Counted from the stretch's first letter, positions 42,090 to 61,167 are shown. The stretch is DNA of 64,000 bases from Larus michahellis (GCF_964199755.1 NC_133901.1:44857418-44921417); one strand, 5' to 3'. Translations and numbers: made by a program. The notes: a model not told the origin generated them from the letters alone.

Positions 42090-45000
42090 TAATTCTTGGG
42101 CATTCTTTCCTTCTCCACATTGTCATAAAGCTTGTCAACACGTCACGTATAAAAGCAGTATAATTTCTTCATTACAAAGACAAAGTATGTTTAAGAATAT
42201 CTTATATACATACTTAGGTCTTTTCACAATTTTAGTGAATTAAGATAAAACCCAACACTTCAAATTTGGAGTTAGAAACTGACCTTACTGTCTTTATTAG
42301 GGGGTTGAGATTTTTTATTTGGGTGCAATAAAGCAACCAAAAATATAGATTACAGCTTCAGGCAGGCAAACAGGCAATATACCTTCATCCTATTTAGAAT
42401 AAAACTTAAAAAAATAAGTGAGATATACTGAATGAAAGCACATTTTAAGAACACCTGAAGAACGATGATCATGTTAGTGGTGTAAAAAGGAAGACAACTG
42501 GATTGGCTTTAGACTAGCGGGTGTCACTGGTACTTCCATGGATGCAAATAGTTTTTTATGTGATACATCTCTGAGGCAGAAAAGATAGAGAATAAATACT
42601 TGAAGTACTTTCCATAAGGGCAATTAATTTGCAGTTCAACCTAAAACAAACAAGCTTCACAATTACTACTGTTAACCAGAAAAGGAAGATTTTGACATGA
42701 ATAAGGACTATCAGGTATTCAAAATCTGCTTGTAGGTAAACAGAAAACCAAATCTCTCCATATATATCCATACTCAGTTTTATGCATACGTCAAATTTCT
42801 GTGAACAAACATCTTGAATAGTGTAATACAAAATGCACAGCTGTGTGGGAAAGGTTTTGTAGGTCTGCTGGTTAACGACAGAGAGGCGACATCTAGGTTG
42901 ATTATGCTTTTGAGCATTAGGAATGTTCAGAGATTTCTTAGGGAGTCTTCCCAGTATACTAGTAGTTTAAAGGGCTCTATTTTATGCTAATATTGATTTG
43001 TCATTCAGTACCCTGGGAATGCATTATGAATACAATTTCATTAATTTAGTTGTCTGACTGTAAGAGCATTCACCCAATGAATGGACACTGAAATGTCTAG
43101 AATTGAGTTACATGATAGTAAACAAAATATCGCGTTACAGCCTCTGACAAGCTGCTAATTTGCTAGAGTTGCTAATGTTTTCCACTGGCCTTTTTATATT
43201 GATACTGATTTGTATTGATGTAACCTATGCTATTTTAATTCTAATTTGCTTTTTATCTGAGCATATGGAAGTTAGATTTTGATTCTTCATTGCATCCAGC
43301 AAAACTCATTAAACCTCTAGTTCGACCTCCAGCTCCATAAGCAAGAAGAGGTGACTTTTTGATTCTGGGGTCCATTCTACATCAGCCCTAGGAAGTCAGA
43401 CCAAGGCTCATGCAGGTAAGTAGGGACCAGAATGGCATTGTCACTAGGGTGCAGTAAGCTCCAGCTTCTCTCTTCCCATGGTATGTTTCCTTGAACCTTA
43501 TGACGTAGCTGGGGGCTGCTGTATGCTCCTGGCATGAAACTATTAATTTCAGCAAGAAACTCGACTACTGTTATAAATTTGGCCCGTAGTTTATAGCCAA
43601 TTTGACTCACTATCATGAATACACTGAGTAGAGATCAGCTGATAATTGCAATCATATCGTGCAATTGGTTCTGCAATCACCACAACAATTTGTGAGTATA
43701 AGGTATAAAAACTTTTCAGAAGGTTTTAATTATAACATTCTTGATTGTGAATTAGGCAGAAGAAAAGCAGTTGAATGCATTCTCAATATGGTTTTAAATA
43801 ATAAAAATCCCTTGGTTATTAACAAAAATATATCCCACACTCAAAAATAACCAATCAACCGTTCTCCTTTTTGTAATGAAATTAATAGATCCAAAAAGTA
43901 GGAAAATTTACATGTATACAAATACATGCATGTGCCCATGATGGTCTTCAAAAGCACCTATATCTTACAGTTTACCTAGAACGCTATAACCTCATAGGTG
44001 TTGAAGAAGCTGTCAAGATACATTTTCCATAAACCTGTATGACAACTGTAATAGTAAATCACAGCGTCAGCAGAGCTCACTCAATAGAGGGAGAAAAATA
44101 AAAGTCACAGTTAACGTTGAGCCCTGGAATTCAAATTTTACAGCTGGTGTTACAACAGATAACTAAGCAGAAAATACACTGCGTTCTTTGCTTTTCATGC
44201 TTTTTTCATAGGTGAAGGAAAATGTTTTTGCCTCAAATATATTCCATTTGTGTAAGGTTTAGGAATGCATAAATTTTTTAGGTACACTAGCAACCAAATT
44301 GGAAATCTATTTACATCTGTGAGAATCTTCCAGATGACATCAGTGGGCTTAGAAGAAACCTTTCTACATGTTTTTTAATCAGGTAATCATTAGAACTTTT
44401 ATTGCTAAACGGGATACAAATTTAAATCATGCTGTATCTGGAGTATTTTCCCATATTCAAATTAAAGTAGCAGTTCCAGACAGATTTCTACAAAGCAGTT
44501 TGATTGTGGTATTTTCTGTAAGTACTTAAGAAACTGTACTTCTTTATCCATCTCAAAGAAAAATAAATCTGGGGATAATATTGATTACTAATTTTTCTTC
44601 TCATATATTTGGCTAGATTTGGGAACTTTAAGCTAACTTTGTTAATTACAGTGCTTTCTAGCTGCTTGCAACGTTCTTGCATATTGATTTAGTGTACTGT
44701 TCCTCAGGGGAAAAAGTTACCTTTAATCACTCAATAAAGTGAACCGGACACTGAAGCACTGTTGAAAGTCAAATGACAGTAACATTGGGATAGTAAAAAC
44801 TTTGTGCCTAATCAGCAGCAGTACAATAACCACGTGCAGCTCTTACAACGATCCAGTTCTGGACATCCTCTGGGGTTTGACCCAGTTCTCAGTTAAGCCC
44901 CTAAAAACCAGGCACTAAATTGCCTCATTTCCCACCAGCACTGGAATTAAGGTAAGTGAGCTGTCGGCTGGGCTCAAACTCACAGCAGGATAATCTGAAT

Positions 45001-45620
45001 TAGGTGTTTGACGCCACTATTCAGTGAGCAGAAATTGCTTCAATGAAGGGAGGTTCTTCAATCTGAGGTTCTGAAAAAGTTACAAACAGAAGCAAACTGC
45101 ATGTTTTCCTTAATTTCTAATACAAGACTCTTTTGTTTATGCTAAATTTCATCCATGGAACTATTCCAGTTTACATAATAAGAGGAGCTGCACACAGACG
45201 GCAAGCGTGCAGAATCATTTGTTGCTACCACCATCTTAGCTCTCAACGCTTCCGTCCCCTCCCTGTAAACAGTAGCACAGATAGGAAAGAAAATAGGAGA
45301 GAGAACTCTGTCCCATGGCTAATGAACTATTACTTTCTTGTGTCTTGGATTGAAATATCTATAAATGTTTACAGCTCACTTCAAATACAAAAGATTCTTT
45401 TTATCAAGCATACTGGAATGAATTTACAATAGCCACATGGCCTCATGAAAGATCCATGTTGTGTTTAGTTGTGAGAAGCAGTGGTAACAGTGGCAGAACA
45501 TTCCATGGAATTATATACGATTTAGATCTGAGTCCTCCCTATCATGGATTAAGAACTATTGTGTATTATACTACAGATGTTAATCTTGGATAGAGAGGTA
45601 GGGTATGATCCAGTCAGAGC

Positions 45621-45644
45621 CATGCTAATCGGCATGCTAATCTG
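45621..45644. repeat. 12-bp tandem pair with TAATC cores
   Basis: CATGCTAATC occurs twice, 12 bp apart (45621-45630 and 45633-45642). Each copy carries a TAATC homeodomain-type core. Confidence 0.85.
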
Positions 45645-48300
45645 CATAGTTCTTTTGGAGTTTTACCTCTTAAAAAAGTTGATGAATTTGTGATTTGACA
45701 GTCCCCTTCACTGAAAGGCCAGGAGAAGAAGGAAGAACTGCCCTTTCTGGAATCCAAGAAGGAAGAAGGGGAGCTGTCACGCCCTTAACTTTTACAGGGG
45801 AAGGGCAAATTTATGTTCCCCAGGCTCCACCTCATTCTGCCTCCATGCCAGCATCACATGGTGAAGTTGCACATACAAGTTAGTTGCCCACAGAGTCACA
45901 GAAATCTCTTCCCTTTGTTTTTGTATCATTTCCTACTGTTTATCTCCCGTGGTGAAAAGCAGTTTAAGTGTCACAATCTGCTCTTGACTGGGTGAACTGG
46001 AGTTAAGCTAAACCAGCAACATAACTTTGCAGAGTCACATGCTTTCCCTCCCGCATGACTACACAGCATAGCTGCTGATAACCCTGTTTGCGAGAGTTGT
46101 GTTGGCTTAGCAGGAAAATAGCATTGTTTCAAAGGAGCTGTTGAACAAGTAACTTGTAATCTCTCTTTTGCCTTGAGGCTGGATCAATAGGACTGCGATT
46201 TCAATACTTTGCATAGCAAGACAGAAGGACCCGTAAGAAGGCCATCTGCTGGGAAACCAGTAACATTTTCTGACCTTGGGCCTGCACTTGCTGTGCTTTA
46301 AACAGAAAATACTGCAGATAAAATAACAAATGTAACTTAGTCTAGCATAAGCTGAAGAAAACATACGGAAGCCTTTAAAATAGATAGCATGTTATTGTTA
46401 AGTGTGCAGTCAAAGGAACAAGAGCTGGAGGCATGGCTGATAAACAGTTAGATATGGATGAACAATAAGCAGGATATCAGCAAAATTCATCCAAGACTAA
46501 CAAGGTTTTACACAGGACACCTATGGTATGCTAGGGGGGATGATCAGCAAACACCCAGATACGGCATTTAAAGATATGGAGTAGGAGCTGAATGTCTTGT
46601 GTTGGTAGCAACTGACATCTAAGTGCACCTTGTGCGTAGATGAACTAAGTAACCAATTAACGCATATACGACTGACACTGAAAGGAGAAAGGATGACCCA
46701 GCCTGTAAGGAACAGCCTACAATATACGTAAAAGGGAACCATAGCTCAGATTCAGGCTGCCTGGCAGATGAACGTGGCCTTCTGCATTTGCTTTAGTCAC
46801 CATGAAGAGTCATAATTTCTTCCAGTCTTAGCACAAACAATCTTTGTAGCTGTCAGGGCTTTTTACTTGACTCTAGCGTTCCTTATTTTCTTTAAAATGG
46901 GTCAGTTTTAAGTCTTTAGATAAGATTTGTTCCAAATAACTCATGCTCTTATATCACTCGGTTTTTATGAACAATTCTTCATTTCCAAACACTAACAGCA
47001 GAGCTTCCCATTCGGGAACACCTCTCCTTTTTGTTTTCTGTAATGTGATAGAGGAAGCCTGACTGAAGGAGCTGCAGTGATAGAGAAATAGCCTCACACA
47101 GAGTCCAATTCAATAAGGAGACAGAACACAGAACTGTAATGTAAAATTACAGGTAAATACGTTAAGCTACCACAGTGGCATACTAAATGAAATCGTAATT
47201 GCTCACTATGTCATGCTCTAATAGTAGCAATCTTAAAGTGTTTTAAATAAAGGGGGCAAGTAGTCTTCAGAATGTAAAGCAATTTTATTTTCCATAGCAA
47301 AATATTTTTTCATTAAGAGATTAGTAAATCCACCTGGAAGTAAACGCTATGAAAAAGCTGGTGCACATTCTTCACAAATACAAAGAATTGTCTGGCACTA
47401 AGTTGAATTGAAAGGAATTTTATTTTATTTTTTTAAAAATCTTTGACTAGCAGTGCACCGTATGGGCACTGCACCTGACCTGTTTGTATCCATGAAACTG
47501 TTAAGACTTCATCAAACTTGTGTCCCCTTTGTGGTCAAACACTCTTTATTTTCTCTTATTTTTAGTGTCTGCAATACCTGTTCAGAAAAATTGCCGCCTT
47601 CTATCTTTAGAACACGCCTAAACCTTAGAATATAGCTTCCAGTTAAAAAGCAGCCAAGAAGGACAATGTATTGTAAAAGAATAAGAAAGCTCATTTCACA
47701 TTAGCAATTAGCCTATTTACATTAATTATTCAATTGCCTCATTCTACAATTTCCCTGCTGTTCTTTTGTGCTTCCTTTCTCCTTGCAGCATGTTACAGCT
47801 CACATTACCTCACTTTGATACTTTGCTCCCTTCCAAGGGGAGCCATGAGTCTAAAACATTTATTTTGTTTGCTAATAATCTGTCTGTGCAGACACTTTGG
47901 AACTGTAATGGCATTAGAAAAACAATTCCAAAGCCTTCAAAAGAACTAACAGACTGAAACAATCATTATGACCTAAGTGGAATGACTTAGTATATGAAGG
48001 ATCATCCTGTTTCTTACAAAACAGCAAAACACCTCTCATTTCTTAAGGAGGAAGCTGAGAACTGAATTAGAGTTGATTAAGTAATTCGGGTTTTGTCATA
48101 TGCTACGGGTCTGACTTGAGACATCCATAATCAAGTAACAGAATCTACCATAGGATTTAAACACTTAACTCCAAATACTGTACTATCTTTGAAGAAAAAG
48201 CAATATTAGAACATCCAGTAGATGTTTGATAGGAATATGTTCTAGCAATATAAAAAAGAGTTCCATCTCACAGCAAGTAAACAGATTATCATGGCTCTAA

Positions 48301-48350
48301 TAACTATGTATAACTATATGTATATAACTATGTATATAACTATTTATATA
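48301..48350. repeat. AT-rich 12-bp minisatellite
   Basis: About four imperfect copies of a TAACTATGTATA unit, in the large SH2D4B intron. Confidence 0.85.
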
Positions 48351-51300
48351 AACCTGCAAGGACAAACTGGTTCTTATATAGTGCCCCAATAAAACCTGTA
48401 TGTGTTGGTTATAAACATTAATGCTTTATAATTATTTCAAAGTAAAATAAAATGAGAGTATTATTACTATTTAAAGGCCATGGTACAAGACCAGAGTGAG
48501 CCTATCATCAGTCCTTCAAATGCTAGACGCAGATTTTCCAGCCTGACTTGTGTCATTCAGTGTTTAGCAACCCCTTTGTAAAATACAACAGCGGGCTCTC
48601 ATTCATCCTGCATAACCATTGTGATATGAATATCATTCCTCTCTGTGTCTGAATTCAGCAGTGGTGAAAAGCACAGGACTAAGCAGCCTTGGAAAATAAT
48701 ACACCCTGTTCAGCCACAGAACAGGGACAACAAGGGTGACAGCAGTGCGTGCCCCCCCCCCGGCCCGGCAGTATGCCTCAACCCATTTTCTAATGTAGGG
48801 TTACGTGATGAGAGCGTAATTTGGTGTCCAAACTTGTTCCATTTCTGTTCTCCCTGCCAAGATTCCCAGCAAAGGTAACGATTCCTAACAATGTATTTGG
48901 AGAAATCCACACAGGTTAGGAAGGACTACTAATACTAAATGACTGTGGCATTACTTGTTTTACCCAAATCACCCAGGTAGCAATGACTATCAGCCTGTGT
49001 TGACCTGGATGTATCCCTGCAGCAGTCACAAGCCACGAAGTCTACAGACATTGGAACTGCTCATCACAACTGAGTCACCCCTCTCTTTGAGAACAGGCTG
49101 GCAGAGTAGAAAACAGAGAAATCTGCCTTTGCGATAAATAGAGTAAGATACAGTCTCTTCTAGATCTATCATCTCTAAAGTCTTCTTTCAATCTTTCCCA
49201 GACAATTGTTCAAAATAAATTTTGATATTCTGTAACCCTCTTTTATTCTCACACTTCCCATTCTTCATTTACTTGCATAAATTAGAGACCCAGAGCTGTC
49301 CTGCAAATGCATGCAAGATAACAGGTACATTGTAATTGAAAACTTTTATTTTAGCTTTTTTACTCATTTGAGTCAGAAATTGCCTGATTCCATCCCAGAT
49401 GTTTCCCAATCACAGGATGTTTTAGACACCAAGCTTTGAATATAGCTAATTTTTGGATGAGTCTTTCAAGGCTTATGGAAGAGAGTGGAAAAGCTCTCAA
49501 TGAATTCAGGAGATTTTTAACAAGAGCTTGCATCTTTTTCCCAACAAAGTGACCCATAAAAACAATTCTAGAAGGGAAAAAAAAATCCCAGACCCCTGGA
49601 ACTCAGTTTACTGACGCAGAGACTCCATCTGTGCTCTTTCTCCAATAGAAGTAAGAGCTAGATAACAATGAAGCAGTGAATTAGAAAATGGATCAAGAAG
49701 TCTGTACTTCTGCTGGATTTACACAATGCTTGCTTTACATCTTCCTAACACGCATTCATTGAATGATTGCAAAGTTCTTCAAGAGCAGGAGAAAAAGTGT
49801 GCTTTTGCGTTCAAAGCAGCAAACTGTATTCACTGTTAGATGTTTTTCAAACCAAACCACTGTCTTTTCTGTGTCCCTTAGAAAATAGTATAACACAAGC
49901 TTTATTTTATAAGCTATATTTCCCACAGTTCAGCTACACCAATATGCCCAGTATTGCTGGTGCTGTTCAAGGACTCAAAATTAGTAGGCATTCAGAAATA
50001 TTAAGTCTTGAATCCTTTACCAGGAAGATCTGATTTGCAGAACCATTGTCACTATTTAGGTCTGCTAGATATTCCTCTTGAAAACAAGCGTCTTCCTGAA
50101 AACAATATTGGCCATCTGAAATCAAACCTTGATCTATAAGCATCTGCAACGTGATCCTGTTAAATTGAAAATTGCCTTCCCTGGCTCCCCTGACCCCCGG
50201 GATTACTCAGCTTCTGCTTCTCTCAGCATTTCCCAATCCATCCTTCAACTTGCTCTGATCAGCTGCTTCGCAGTTTGCCACTCCCTCAGCCAGTAACGGC
50301 GCCGCCACCCTGACTTCCCTTGATAAAACAGTTCTCCACAACAGGAACCATGCTACTGCAATTAAATTTTAAAGATACAGCCTTTAGGGCAGCTACCTCA
50401 TGTTTCCAGATCTGTGATATCAGCCTCCGAACTTTCCTTTCAACCTGTAGGCAAGTAGGGATCTGATAGTGCTACAGTAGATGCTTAGCAAACACACGTA
50501 CAGCCACCTCACAGACAGGCAATGAATAAATTCCTCATTTTATCTTACCATATTCTTCTCACTAAGCATCTGAGAGATCCCTTTTATATTGTGGATAAAT
50601 AACATCAACCATCATAAAACCTTGATCTCAACTAAAGCTGGGGAAATGTTTAGAGATCAGCCCCCTCTGCAAACAGCAACCTTCTCCTATGTTCTGCGTG
50701 GAAAATGACCAAATGCAGAACAGAATACATGAGAGCGAAAAGTCTAACATCTGAAGTTAAAAAAAAATATGAAAAATATCAAAAATAACAGCTGACAAAG
50801 CAGTGGAATGGAAAAAAAACCCACGCTGAAACAGATTTCAAGCAAAAGAGAAGGGGTAAAGGACAAATGAAAGAGCAAACAAATGGAAATATTATGTGTT
50901 TCAGCCACTCGCACCCTTTTGTTAAATATTATGGGAGGAAGAGGCCTCTAGTTTTGTTGCCATATTGAATTCTATTCCCAGTATCTTATGCCTGCAGTAA
51001 ACGGAAAACTACGGTTTGCTAACATCTGTGACGGAGTTTGGCAAAACTCTTCAACATATAGGGAAGGCTGGGAACTTTCCCTTTACTTGGCATGGGTCAC
51101 AGCGAGGTTAGAAAAGAAGACTCCACTTCAAAGATAACTTGGCCAAAACAATGAGCATGTGTCCCTTTCTAGCCCTTTGGAGAGACAGACCTCCCATCCC
51201 AAACACCAAATTACCTCCCAGCTTTCAAAGTGTACCAGCAACTGAGATCTTGGCAAAGCATGTTCTGAATTCAGATTTACAAAAAAGTTCCATACATCTT

Positions 51301-54300
51301 GATACAACATTAGGATGCCCTTGTAAGTTTTTCATCTGCCTATATTCATCAATTAGCAGGTAAGAAATCAGAATATGATTATTAACTTCCTGGTTATCAT
51401 AATGATCAGAATTTAGACCAATTTCTAAGTTTTCACAGTTAAAAAAATTTGAAGGCATAATACTTTTCACTCAAACCTAAGGCAACTATTAAATAATACA
51501 AAGAAACAGCTGGTTTTTGTACAAAAGATATAGGCAGCAATTAAATTATATCCCAAGATAGTCTCAGTGACACCTTCATCACTTGCTCTGATTCTCTTTT
51601 ATTTTAGCAGTTTGAGAACTGCGCATCACTGCACCGTGGCCACTAAGTGAGCGTCAGCCACACAAAACCCGATTCATTGTTTCCCAATCCAGAAGAAGTA
51701 AAGTTCATCTAATTTTATAGTTTCTGAAGGGATTAAAGATGGTTTCAAGTTATAAATAAAATTTCAAAATACATATTTAAAAATAACATTTCTCTTTCTT
51801 TAGAAACTTAAAAAACCTCATCCTATATTGAAGGGGTAAATGATCTAGTTTTTGGCGAGAGTCTATTACCCAAATATAGGAAAAATAATAGAATTTACAT
51901 CCAAAATTCAGCTGAACATTACAGCTTGTATCTTTAACATGGTAATTTTTTTAATCAAGAAAACAGTAAAACCTATTCAAAATGAGCTAAAAATATGTTA
52001 GAAGAGTTTTGATAAGTGATGATAATTTCAAGAGACAAATAGAGACAGATGAAGTTGAAGCTGGTGTTCATTTAAGAAGTAACTTTTTGTGAATAAGGAA
52101 GGAAATGCTCAGATTTGAAAGGACTTTACTACAGATTTTATGACCGTACTTCAAATGAAACATTTTGTAGCAATTCTTCAAATGAAGACAAAAGGAAAAC
52201 TTCAGGTACATTAAGTATGCCATATGTTACCCTGTTTCAGTTACCATGAAAACGCCCTAGACAATATATGTTTTAAAACAGAATTCGGATCGGTTTGATA
52301 ACTTAATGTGGGAAACACGTCAAATAAATGAGGGTAAAGACATTTTTGCATTATCATTTGGACTTCGTTATTTTAGCCAAACACATCTGTCTTAAACCAT
52401 CATCTCTGTGTAATTAGAAAATATCATAGTCCATAGTAGAATTTGAAGACAGTGAATCAGGTAACGCTTAACTTTATCTAAAAAGCTGAACAACCTGACA
52501 GTCAAAGCAGGTAAGCAGAAGTCTATTGACATGTAATTGTGTAACAAACTAATATGTAGTTTTTCAGTACTGCTGTAATAGATCTCTTCGTGCACTGCAT
52601 TCAGAAAGCCCTTAACGTGAGACAGAATCTTTTTCTCCCATTTTATGGTCCAAAACTGGTATATGAGAAAATACAGAAGTTGCTCAAGGATGTGAAGGAC
52701 CTGAATGTACCTGTTTTGAGAGATACTTGAGGTTTTGAGAACCTGTCATCTTTATACTAGACAACATTAAGTACTGGGCAGCAGTTCTTTCCACAGAAAC
52801 ATCCACCTGTCCAAATGATGATGATATTATTGCCCCGTTGGCTCAAGTGGTTAGCCATAATTCTGGGCTTTGCAGAATGGCTTTCATTTGTATTGCCAAT
52901 TTCTTATACAAGTCAGATACATTCTGCTGTATTTTTGTTCATACACAAAAAAACATATATCTGTGTCCTGGTTCCCTGAATACAATACAAAATGACAACA
53001 CACAGAAAATCCTAAATAGGCCTATACAATTGGAGTCACAATCTTTATTTTAATAAGAAGTAAATAAAGAAAAGAAAAAAGATTTTTGGCTGGATCAAAA
53101 GGTTTTTGGTTGCCTTCCTCTCCCGGCCTCCAAATTGGAGACCAATACAATAAAGAGGGTTTTTTTTCCTGGGGGAAAAAAAAAACAAAACTTAAAGTAT
53201 GTCAGTACTTTCTAATATTTTGCTCTGGGGTTTTTGTTTGTTTCTTTCTCCTCCAAGTTTGTCTACATTACAAAATGCAACATAAACACTACATAACGCT
53301 ACAAAGCATGGAGTACTGCGTCTGTAACAACCTGATGTTTAGCTTCCACCAAGCCAGCAGAGTTACAAGGCAGGTCAATTGTTCACTAAGGATTAGGATG
53401 AATCTGACCAGAGCTGCAGAAGCTAAAACAGCTAACCCAGCGAATAGGTACCAAAGCAGCATTCATGTGGATCTCTGCAAAGAAAACCACTGAGCTTTGT
53501 GCTGGGAATCTGTCTTAATTACCTTTGCCACGCTCCTTGAGTGGGAGGAGGACAAACGAGGTACTTTGCTCATTTTTATAAGTGTCATTGGATAGTCACA
53601 GTTTCTTAAGATACAAACTGCATGATCTGAGAAACTTAGGAAAGATCATGAATTCTCAATTCTTGCAGTGATTAACAGGCTAATCCAAAAGCCACTGAAG
53701 GTAGTAGAAAGACAGCACAGGTGTTAGCTCAAGCCCAGATGCCTTAACTTCAGGGGTGAATTATGTTCATAATTGTTCATGTCAATTTATATGGATGTGA
53801 ATTTCCCACAAGCAGGGAAAACATTTACCATTGGACCACACAGAAAGATCATGGTTGAAAATACTTTTGAAAAATGTCCACAGATGAAATTTTAATCAGT
53901 TTGACTCTCAGAAAGAAACCACACCAAATGTCTTTTGTAGGAAAACAAAAACCCTGTCTGCATCATTGTTCATAAGAAATGGAAGTGCGTAGCATTTACA
54001 AGCTATTCACGGCTGACTTCAGTGCCTGACTAATTAAGCCAATGAAAATAGCAGCTTGCTGATGTCTTCTAACACATAAGGATTTGTGTATCGTAAAAAG
54101 AAATCTGAAATATATGAAACACTAAACATGTTCAGAAATCTCCCTTGCCTGCTTCATTTTAGACCGCCCACACACCTTCCTCTTATGCTCAGAGAATCAC
54201 GAAAAGAGGATCAGGGTCAGCTTTGTGCTTTGAAGAAAGAAATATCGAATTCACCCAAAGCAGCAATGAAAAAATATCGAGATGCACCTTAAAAGGTTTT

Positions 54301-54983
54301 CCCATCCATCAATTATGTCAGATATTAAGCCAGAATTATTTTTTTTTTTTCACGTTTAACTATAACAAATATAAAGATCATTGCTAATACCTACGAAAAT
54401 AAGAAGTCTTACCTTTGAATTTGATATCAAAGATTCAGCCGCATAGCAAACGCTATACAGAACAAAAGCCTCAGAGATGCCAGGAACTCCAGCAGGTATG
54501 ACAGCAAATTATGGATCTGAACAGGAATCGGTTTTCCCCATTTCATGAAAACTGCCTAAAATCATACACTCCCGAGTCTTTCTGAGAAAAATCGAGATCT
54601 TTCAATAATTTCTGTTCGCAACAGCAAGTGAGAAAAATGCTACCTGGGTTTAGAAAGTACAACAGGGATTAAACAGACGCGAGCTCAAGTCCTTCTTGCA
54701 AATCAGGTAAAGCAAAAACTTGAATGTCAGTCATCCACATACCATACTACTATGGTATTTACAGTTTACTTTGGGGGCCTCTCCTCACCCTGTCTTAGTC
54801 TCATTCCTCCTGCTTGGTTTGCTATTTTGCAGCAAGTATATTTTGGCCAAAATATTTCTGAAAAAAACTCTGGTGATATGAGTCACAAATTAGTCCATTT
54901 AATCAGAAAAAAGAAAACAGGAAAATGATATGCTAATAATAGGAATGATGCAAAAATCTTCTTTTAACAGGCACTAAGTTTCA

Positions 54984-58785
<3,802 letters not shown>

Positions 58786-60815
58786 TTACATGACCTGATT
58801 TTAAGAACGTTCAAATGACAATGCACTATCAAAGAGATGGCTAACTGGATGACTTCCCTGATGCTTCAAATACAGGGCACCACGAGAAGAAGCATGCCAG
58901 GCTTGAGCTATCAATGGTCTGATCACTACTGGCAATAACCAAGCCTCTACATACTGCGCTTACATCTGACACTTGCTTTGGCTGTAATAAGAGAAATCCT
59001 GCTTCGGGACATCTTTTCCACTGGCAGTGCACCAAGTTTTATGTTTCAAGAAAGAATGTTAACTACTGCTTAAAATTAAGTCTGTGTTTAACAGAATTCT
59101 TTGCAACTATGCACATTACTAGCATTGCAGGAGATAATCCCAAAATTTACAGTTATAAAAACTAACAGGTTGGTTGCACTTTTTGTTGTTAATGTCGCTT
59201 TCTTTCTGAAAGGCAGATGCTATCTTTATTACGGTACTTAAAGTCACAGAAGTCTCCACCTCAAAAACTGCAGTCTAAAAAATGGTTTCAGTAACAATGG
59301 AGAAATTAATAGCTATTTTAAAGGGCATGCTGATGCTACGGATGGCGTTGTCTCACACTCGAGTCTCCAAAATTGCATATAAAGAACCAGAATCTGTACT
59401 GGAAGATTTAAGACACACCCATCAATGGCACTGACCAGGGAGTTACATATTTCCATAACCTGAAATGAGACTCCTGCTCTGGCCATTGCAGGTCAGGCAT
59501 CTTTCTCTAAAGCTTCTTCATTTTAGAACTAATGTACGAACAATCCCGTGTTCAAAAAGGTGTAACTTAAATGCAGCAAGAAGAATTGTACTGCAAATAT
59601 TCGTCATCTATCAGCTGTATTCTGGTGCCTCAAGCCCCATTTTGATGATTTTTGTGGAGACACAAATAACTTCAGGCAGGGAAATTATTCCAGTACAAAA
59701 TAAACTTTAACATCCAGTGAAGCAAATATTAAAGAAGCAAGCTATTGCCTCCAGTAGCAATTACCAACCCTGCCATGACTGTCCTGGCTTAGACCAAACC
59801 CAATTCATAAAGCGCGCACACTATTTCTTACTCTACTTCGATTGTACCCGTGACTCGGAATGCATGATATAATACCAGACAGCTGCATTTCATTAGGCTG
59901 TTTGCACGCCTCTGGTTTACACTCCTGATTTAAAGCAAGCAGAAGTATAAATGGATTTGTCCAAATTATGGAGAGGTTTAATGGAATCAAGAAATAAAAG
60001 CGCTCAAAGCAAAATGAAATGAAATAAAACCCTCTAGGCAAATGAGGAAAAGAGAAAAGACTTTTAAGCTTAGAATTATATCAAATTGTTATAGGTAGAA
60101 AAGTATACAGACCTAAACGCTCATCAAGATAGCATAATAAATGAGTCATAGATACTTCATATATATACAGCTAGCAGGATTTCTGTTTCACTTAACTACA
60201 TACCCTGTAGTTTTAGCTAAACACAGTAACAAACAACTGTACAGCATAGAAAACATGAGTAACGGGTTTCACTATTTATCTTACAAGTCATTATTTTTAA
60301 GGGTAGATAACGTCATGTAAATATGCTTTTTCAATGGCTCAAGTATATTAGTCACAAAGTTTCTGTGATTTATCCTTTGTAAAGCCACTCAGTAATGGCT
60401 GCTTTAAACGTGGACGTTGTGTTTGCAACACCATCAGAGACAGCAAGGAAGATGAGTGCAATGCAGCTTGGTAAGGCATTATAAACCAGTCATTGTTTGT
60501 CACAATCACAGTATACAGATCGAGGGCAGACTGCCTGGAGCTTTCTGGGATTCTTTTCTACTGATGTACAGGCTGCCGGGTAATGAAAAAGGCAAGGTAT
60601 CTTCATGCCCCACTTTTCTCAGCAATAGATACTCTTTTCAACCGACATTCCTACTGTATTTTTGCTAGCTAATAAACCTGGACCTGGACTACATTTTCCC
60701 ATATGGTATCAAATTTTAATGTTTCTTATCACAAAACAATGGGGAGAGGTAGCATAGTTTGCAACTGTCAAATATCGACATTCAGAAAACTTTTTGAAGG
60801 TATGTATGACATGAA

Positions 60816-60907
60816 GCTTTCCCTATCCATACATATATATGTATAAGTGTTTACATGTATTTATATACCCATATATGCGTCTGTATATATGTCGGGATAG
60901 GGAGGGC
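60816..60907. repeat. Long imperfect inverted repeat, hairpin about 92 nt
   Basis: CCCTATCC (60821-60828) pairs with GGATAGGG (60895-60902). Inside it, ACATATATA (60831-60839) pairs with TATATATGT (60884-60892), separated by a 2x2 internal loop (AT against CG). The outer arms extend to 60816 and 60907 if G-U pairs are allowed. An inner CATGTAT/ATATATG stem (60854-60860 with 60871-60877) closes a 10-nt loop. The inner part is TA-rich, which makes pairing easy by chance. Confidence 0.7.
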
Positions 60908-60948
60908 TGCATGCCATAGACATTTAAATGCATGCCTATAGATTTTTT

Positions 60949-60974
60949 TATATATACACACACACACACATATA
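60949..60974. repeat. (TA)n(CA)n microsatellite
   Basis: A short TA run passes into about seven AC dinucleotides (60956-60970), then ATATAG. Confidence 0.9.
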
Positions 60975-61167
60975 GGCATCTCTTTCATGTTATGAAGAAT
61001 TTTTATTGAAGAAATTTTATCTGAAGAATTGTATCATTGACCATAGGGACATATAGTACCTCCTAATCCTTTTTTTTTCATTACTGGAGTCCCGATTTTC
61101 TCCCTATCCCATTCCTTATAGTTATTTCCCAGAAACCTTTCTCTTTTTCCTCACATTCCTCTTTCTG

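Noticed and set aside
53086..53493. 135-codon open frame on the plus strand inside the SH2D4B intron
   Set aside because: No recognisable domain. Parts derive from T- and A-rich runs.
59778..59810. Short TGTCCTGGCTTAG-like segment resembling the edge of an avian LTR
   Set aside because: Only about 20 bases are suggestive, with no following LTR body.
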